From the NCBI GenBank assembly GCA_964517585.1, contig CAZFCB010000018.1, positions 1 to 26,831 on the forward strand: DNA of 26,831 nt, in the 5' to 3' direction. Each line of letters starts with the position of its first letter. Position 1 is the first letter of the stretch. This DNA comes from JAGORY01 sp964517585. GTDB lineage: Bacteria > Patescibacteriota > Gracilibacteria > Peribacterales > Peribacteraceae. Shown one piece after another: positions 22,773-26,831 of the stretch. Under the pieces are notes generated by a model that made no database searches, was not told where the DNA came from, and saw only the letters and a program-made list of their open reading frames with translations. A program made the position numbers and the translations under genes.

Positions 22773-24287
22773 CTAGAGACCGGCGCTACAAGATCCTGAG
22801 ACGTTACCAAGTAACACTGAGACCGTACCGGCATGGTAATTCGCAGAGACAAGATCTACTGCATGATCTCCGTTGAGATCAATCGAGGAGAGGAAAATGG
22901 GACCGAGGCCAGTTGGATAATTGTGACGTGATCCGAATCTGCCATCTCCAATCCCAAGGAAAACAGAGACCGTGTTACTGTTTTGATTGACTATTGCGAT
23001 GTCAGAAAGTCCGTCTCCATTGAAGTCTGCTGCAATCACTGAGGAAGGAAAAGAAGCACTCGCATAATCTTGACGAGCTGCAAAGGTACCATCCCCATTG
23101 CCAAGGAAAACTGAGAAATTATCTACTCGTGGGTTTGTAGTAACAAGATCTGGGATACCATCATGATTTAGGTCTGCAATAGTAATGGAAGAAGGGGCTA
23201 CAGAACTTGGTACATACTGACGATGAGCAAATGTACGATCTCCATGACCTAGAAAAACTGAGAGCTTGTCCTGAGTCGAGACGACAATATCCATATTGCC
23301 ATCTACATTGAGATCCGCGATGGCAAGATCTCCACCGTAGTTATATGGTCCATAGGACCGTCGGACTGGGAAAGCCCCGGTACCGTCTCCAAAAAGAACG
23401 AGAACGTTACCACTGTCGAAGGCAGAGATTGCAATATCTTTATGACTATCGTGATCAAGATCCGCAATTGCGATGTGTACCGAGCCACCAGCAGTACCAA
23501 TCTGACCGTGGATCACTTCATCTCCAATAGATCCGTCTGGTTCGCGCAAGTACACCGAGAGAACTTGCTCTGAAGTATTTGCGATAACAGTATCGAGGTC
23601 ACCGTCACCATCAAGATCTGCAAGTGCAAAGTCGCCATGATGTTTATGTGTCAGATAATCCGATTTCTCAGCAAATGTTCCGTCACCGTTCCCAAGGAGA
23701 GTCGAGACAGCGTTGTAAATATTGAGAGCGACCAGATCAGTCTTGCCATCGCCGCTGATATCTGCGAGCGCAATGGATGTAGGATTGAAGCTGACTTGAT
23801 AGTCAGTCTTTGTCGCAAATGTGCCGTCTCCGCAAGCTGCATGAGTGCAAATACTCGGCGAACCAGTGCACATGAATCCGGATTCAATACGGCACACCGC
23901 AGAACAACCGTCGTTATTATTCACATTGTCATCATCACACTGTTCTCCGGCCTGAATCGTGCCATTGCCACACTCAGCACCGAGAAATGCACGAATGCTC
24001 GTGATGAGAATCGTTAAGTCCGTGCGGTCAACAGTGCCACTTGCATTCAGGTCGTACGATTGATCATTCTGGAGGGCGATAGCGCGGATCATATTTGTGA
24101 GAACCTTGCGCATTTCTCGCACGGAAAAAATGCCGTCCTGATTCGTATCGCCAAGCGTAAGCACTGCATCATCCGTCAAAGAACCTCGGAGCATGCGAGT
24201 AGAACCAAAGAGAGAAATAGCGACAAGTACGGCAAGAACGAGGACGATGAGGAAGCGCCGGGAACGAATGATAGAATTGAGTTGCAT
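22773..24287 (-). CDS. Secreted dockerin-like/DUF4215/FG-GAP protein, one seven-bladed propeller
   Basis: 504 residues. The head (leader FLIVLVLAVLVAISLFGSTR, dockerin-like pair, first Cys-rich repeat GEQCDDDNVNNNDGCSAVCR) is almost identical to that of the 19955-22690 protein. The second Cys-rich repeat is cut short: ACGDG runs straight into FG-GAP sequence (GDGTFATKTDYQ). Seven FG-GAP repeats follow (cores include DISGDGKTDL, DLDGDGDLDT, DLNHDGIPDL, DFNGDGLSDI), ending GNVSGSCSAGL. The N-terminal GDGTFATKTDY probably completes the last blade. The Cys in ACGDG and the Cys in GSCS are the only ones outside the first Cys-rich segment and may form a lock. It starts 18 nt after the upstream gene's stop, so it is probably in an operon with it. 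Confidence 0.9.
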   Translation of the reverse strand: MQLNSIIRSRRFLIVLVLAVLVAISLFGSTRMLRGSLTDDAVLTLGDTNQDGIFSVREMRKVLTNMIRAIALQNDQSYDLNASGTVDRTDLTILITSIRAFLGAECGNGTIQAGEQCDDDNVNNNDGCSAVCRIESGFMCTGSPSICTHAACGDGTFATKTDYQVSFNPTSIALADISGDGKTDLVALNIYNAVSTLLGNGDGTFAEKSDYLTHKHHGDFALADLDGDGDLDTVIANTSEQVLSVYLREPDGSIGDEVIHGQIGTAGGSVHIAIADLDHDSHKDIAISAFDSGNVLVLFGDGTGAFPVRRSYGPYNYGGDLAIADLNVDGNMDIVVSTQDKLSVFLGHGDRTFAHRQYVPSSVAPSSITIADLNHDGIPDLVTTNPRVDNFSVFLGNGDGTFAARQDYASASFPSSVIAADFNGDGLSDIAIVNQNSNTVSVFLGIGDGRFGSRHNYPTGLGPIFLSSIDLNGDHAVDLVSANYHAGTVSVLLGNVSGSCSAGL

Positions 24288-24305
24288 GATGACAGTAATG
24301 AATAC

Positions 24306-26831
24306 CTACGTGCCGCTGCTACAGGATCCGAGTACTTTTCCGAGAAGAACTGTTATCCCTGCATCGACTCCCGCATCAACCCGTTGTGTTGCAATGTCTA
24401 TCCTGCCATCGCTGTTAAAATCCGCAATGGCTACTGCGGAAGGAGAGTACATTGTCCGATAGAGCGTTGGATCTGAAAAATTCCCCAGTCCTGTACCTAA
24501 TAAAACTGTAACGCTATTGCCTATATTAAAAGTAATGAGATCCGCCTTACCATCCTGATTGAGGTCAGCGCTGAAGATATTTTTTGGAATCCGCGTTGTC
24601 GGGTGCTCGTATGATGGCGCAAAAGCCCCCATGCCAGTACCAAGAATTACAGAAACATTTTTACCGCCCGTTTGTCCGTAGTAGCCTTGGTTCGCTGTCA
24701 CCACGTCATTCACGCCGTCTCCATTCACATCGGCAATGAGGATCGATTCTGGTTTTTTGTCAGTCGGAAATGAGGTGCTATGCATCGTAAATCCACCCTG
24801 ACCATTACCCCAAAATACAGAGACTCTTCTATTGGGGCCATTTGCAACTGCTATATCCTTTTTGCTATCTCCATTCAGATCGCCAATCGCGACGGCACTC
24901 GGAGAAAAATCACCCAAGGAATGTGTCGTTGGTGCACTATACATTCCTGGGCCATACGCGAGATATACCGAGATAGTACGAGTTGTCGTTACGTGTACAT
25001 TCGCTTGTACCTTATCCTTCAGTCCGTCGCCGTTAACATCTGCAAAGGCAATCGTGTTATCAAGATTTGCGAAAGTGATTGGATACGGGGGAATATTTCC
25101 TCCTACGTATTCCCTCATTGGTTCAAAAATGCCATTTCCACAAGAAGTTGTGCATGTGTTTGTACAGAAATCAGTGTCGAAAGAATTACCATCGTCGCAT
25201 TGCTCGCTCCTGCCAAGCCCATTCGGATTCTGCACGATGCCATCGGGGCAACTCGTGAATTCGCAATAATTATTACAGCCATCTGTCTCAATGAGATTAC
25301 CATCGTCGCATTGCTCATGACCTTGGATAATAGTGTCACCGCAAGATGTATTTTTGCATTGGTTATTACAAGAGTCAGTATCAATCTGATTGCCGTCATC
25401 ACACTGTTCTCCACTTTGTACGAAGCCATCGGTACACATGGCCACTCGACAAGAGTTTGTACAGGCGTCCGTATTGACATCATTGCCGTCGTCACACTGC
25501 TCCAAGCCTTGTACTATTGTATCGCCACATGTAGGAAGCTTACACGTATTGCTGCATCCATCATCATTATTCGTATTCCCGTCATCGCACTGCTCGGAGT
25601 TTTCGTTGGTGATGTCATTGCCAAAAAACCCGTATTTTCCAGATACCATTGCACTATCAAATTTTCCAACTGCGACAAATAATCCGTTACCATATGCAAT
25701 ACTTCTAAGATTGCCATATAAATCATTCCCTTGAGCCCACGTCAAACCATCGTATAATTGACGACCCTTCGTCCATGTAATGCCATCGAGAGAGGTGATA
25801 CTCCGTTGAATTTCGCCACCACCACCTGCTGCTACTTCTGCCATAATCCCGACAAATGCTCCCTTACCATAGACTATATCGACAAAATAAATGTCCGGGA
25901 TATTGAGCGAACGGATTGCCCATGTGATGCCATCAGAAGATGTCGCTATCTTGTCTAAAACACTCGTCAGGACAAATGTATTATTGCCGTACGTAATATT
26001 GTTCCAAAACCTATTAGCTCCGTCGTCTATTCTCCGCTTCGTCCATGTAATACCATCGGGGGAGGTTAGAGCTTCATTATCGTCATTTACTGATACAAAT
26101 ACACCATTGCCATATGCAACATCTCTCCAGACACCACTAATTTCTTGCGCTACCCAATTCATCCCATTGTTGGATGACATAATATAGCCCCTATGAGAGA
26201 CAGCAACGAATGTACCCTTGCCGTACGTGATACTCGACCACGATAGATTTGATGAATTAATTGTTCGCTTCGTCCACGTAAGCCCATCGGGGGAAGTCAT
26301 AACTCCCGTCGTCGTAGAAACTGCTACAAAAAGTCCTTTGCCATAGGTGATACCCGAAAAATATGCTCCTTCATTCTGCCCATGCCTTGTCCAGCTTATG
26401 CCATCGGGGGACGTCATGATGTCTCCGCCAAATTTTGAGAGTGCTACAAAAATGCCATTGCCGTAGGCAACCTGCACCCAATCAGCATTCACTGCATTTC
26501 TCTTCGTCCATTCGATACCGCTGGTATTTTCAAATACACCATCACCGCAAAATTTCGCTTCAATACGACACACCGCAGAACAACCGTCGTTATTATTCAC
26601 ATTGTCATCATCACACTGTTCTCCGGCCTGAATCGTGCCATTGCCACACTCAGCACCGAGAAATGCACGAATGCTCGTGATGAGAATCGTTAAGTCCGTG
26701 CGGTCAACAGTGCCACTAGCATTCAGGTCGTACGACAAATCATTCTGCAAGGCAATCGCGCGGATCATGTTCGTGAGAACTTTACGCATTTCTCGCACGG
26801 AAAAAATGCCATCCTGATTCGTATCGCCAAG
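24306..26831 (-). CDS. Secreted protein with dockerin-like, DUF4215, Asp-box-like propeller and FG-GAP modules (N-terminus beyond window)
   Basis: 842 codons are visible; the frame stays open to the right edge, where the sequence equals the dockerin-like head (LGDTNQDGIFSVREMRKVL) of the two paralogues. The order is: dockerin-like pair; one Cys-rich repeat; the start of a second (FCGDGVFENTS); seven ~40-residue repeats of the form DGITWTKR...ITYGNGxFVAV...TSP, which resemble Asp-box/BNR blades and should form a seven-bladed propeller; five DUF4215-type repeats (EQCDDGNxxxTDxC); and five FG-GAP repeats ending LGKVLGSCSSGT. The stop is TAG at 24306. It is first in an apparent operon with the 504-residue paralogue. 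No enzymatic sialidase residues were identified, so binding is more likely than catalysis. Confidence 0.88.
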   Translation of the reverse strand, partial: LGDTNQDGIFSVREMRKVLTNMIRAIALQNDLSYDLNASGTVDRTDLTILITSIRAFLGAECGNGTIQAGEQCDDDNVNNNDGCSAVCRIEAKFCGDGVFENTSGIEWTKRNAVNADWVQVAYGNGIFVALSKFGGDIMTSPDGISWTRHGQNEGAYFSGITYGKGLFVAVSTTTGVMTSPDGLTWTKRTINSSNLSWSSITYGKGTFVAVSHRGYIMSSNNGMNWVAQEISGVWRDVAYGNGVFVSVNDDNEALTSPDGITWTKRRIDDGANRFWNNITYGNNTFVLTSVLDKIATSSDGITWAIRSLNIPDIYFVDIVYGKGAFVGIMAEVAAGGGGEIQRSITSLDGITWTKGRQLYDGLTWAQGNDLYGNLRSIAYGNGLFVAVGKFDSAMVSGKYGFFGNDITNENSEQCDDGNTNNDDGCSNTCKLPTCGDTIVQGLEQCDDGNDVNTDACTNSCRVAMCTDGFVQSGEQCDDGNQIDTDSCNNQCKNTSCGDTIIQGHEQCDDGNLIETDGCNNYCEFTSCPDGIVQNPNGLGRSEQCDDGNSFDTDFCTNTCTTSCGNGIFEPMREYVGGNIPPYPITFANLDNTIAFADVNGDGLKDKVQANVHVTTTRTISVYLAYGPGMYSAPTTHSLGDFSPSAVAIGDLNGDSKKDIAVANGPNRRVSVFWGNGQGGFTMHSTSFPTDKKPESILIADVNGDGVNDVVTANQGYYGQTGGKNVSVILGTGMGAFAPSYEHPTTRIPKNIFSADLNQDGKADLITFNIGNSVTVLLGTGLGNFSDPTLYRTMYSPSAVAIADFNSDGRIDIATQRVDAGVDAGITVLLGKVLGSCSSGT

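Noticed and set aside
1..26831. Alternative genetic code (UGA = Gly, as in Gracilibacteria)
   Set aside because: UGA ends the FemAB-like gene and gatA at the expected protein ends, and it does not interrupt any conserved gene here.

Overview
The window looks like part of a chromosome from a Candidate Phyla Radiation (Patescibacteria) bacterium, most likely of the Peribacteria/Peregrinibacteria group. This is inferred from gene content and style, with no database search. The clues are: a 23S rRNA gene with an intervening sequence and no 16S gene upstream; rpoB standing alone without rpoC; very large secreted proteins combining dockerin-like, Cys-rich (DUF4215/myxo-disulfide) and FG-GAP modules; an SLH-domain surface protein; and start codons that consistently lack Shine-Dalgarno sequences. 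UGA is a normal stop (it ends the FemAB-like gene and gatA), which argues against the UGA=Gly code of Gracilibacteria/Absconditabacteria.

Layout. 1-722 is the 5' part of a 23S rRNA gene (minus strand; it runs off the left edge) with a 148-nt insertion in helix 9. It has its own promoter near 1060-1087 and a terminator/attenuator-like structure in the leader. 1358-5296 is rpoB (minus) with a lysine-rich head and an acidic tail, followed by a strong terminator. 5643-6254 is a Mn-type superoxide dismutase (minus), divergent from a FemAB-like peptidoglycan-bridge gene (6358-7455, plus). 7458-7765 is a 42-bp tandem array containing a 100-N assembly gap. 7856-12121 is a giant SLH S-layer-type protein, and 12122-13245 is a non-coding stretch with a decayed SLH fragment. 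13246-17649 is a minus-strand housekeeping block: cysS, fbaB, yidC, rnpA. Divergent from it, gatC-gatA (17826-19578, plus) encode two subunits of the tRNA-dependent amidotransferase. 19644-26831 holds a decayed Cys-rich gene remnant and three tandem paralogous secreted proteins (minus; the last runs off the right edge).

How the parts fit. Housekeeping genes (transcription, tRNA charging and amidation, tRNA processing, membrane insertion, glycolysis/gluconeogenesis) alternate with cell-surface genes (peptidoglycan bridge, SLH array, propeller-bearing exoproteins). The three exoproteins share nearly identical leader-plus-dockerin heads but carry different propellers: 14 FG-GAP blades; 7 FG-GAP blades; and 7 Asp-box-like blades plus 5 FG-GAP repeats.

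The most unusual layer is repetitive DNA. (i) A GC-rich element of two stem-loops sits in the same reading frame inside both rnpA and the FemAB-like gene, with compensatory stem changes. (ii) Heptanucleotide arrays, often folding back on themselves, occur inside the 23S rRNA insertion, inside the FemAB-like gene, between fbaB and cysS, and between rnpA and gatC. (iii) A CACCCTGAGC-type palindrome lies in the 23S leader and in frame inside cysS next to KMSKS. Several of these repeats have entered essential genes without breaking them. No tRNA, CRISPR array, transposase or integrase was seen.
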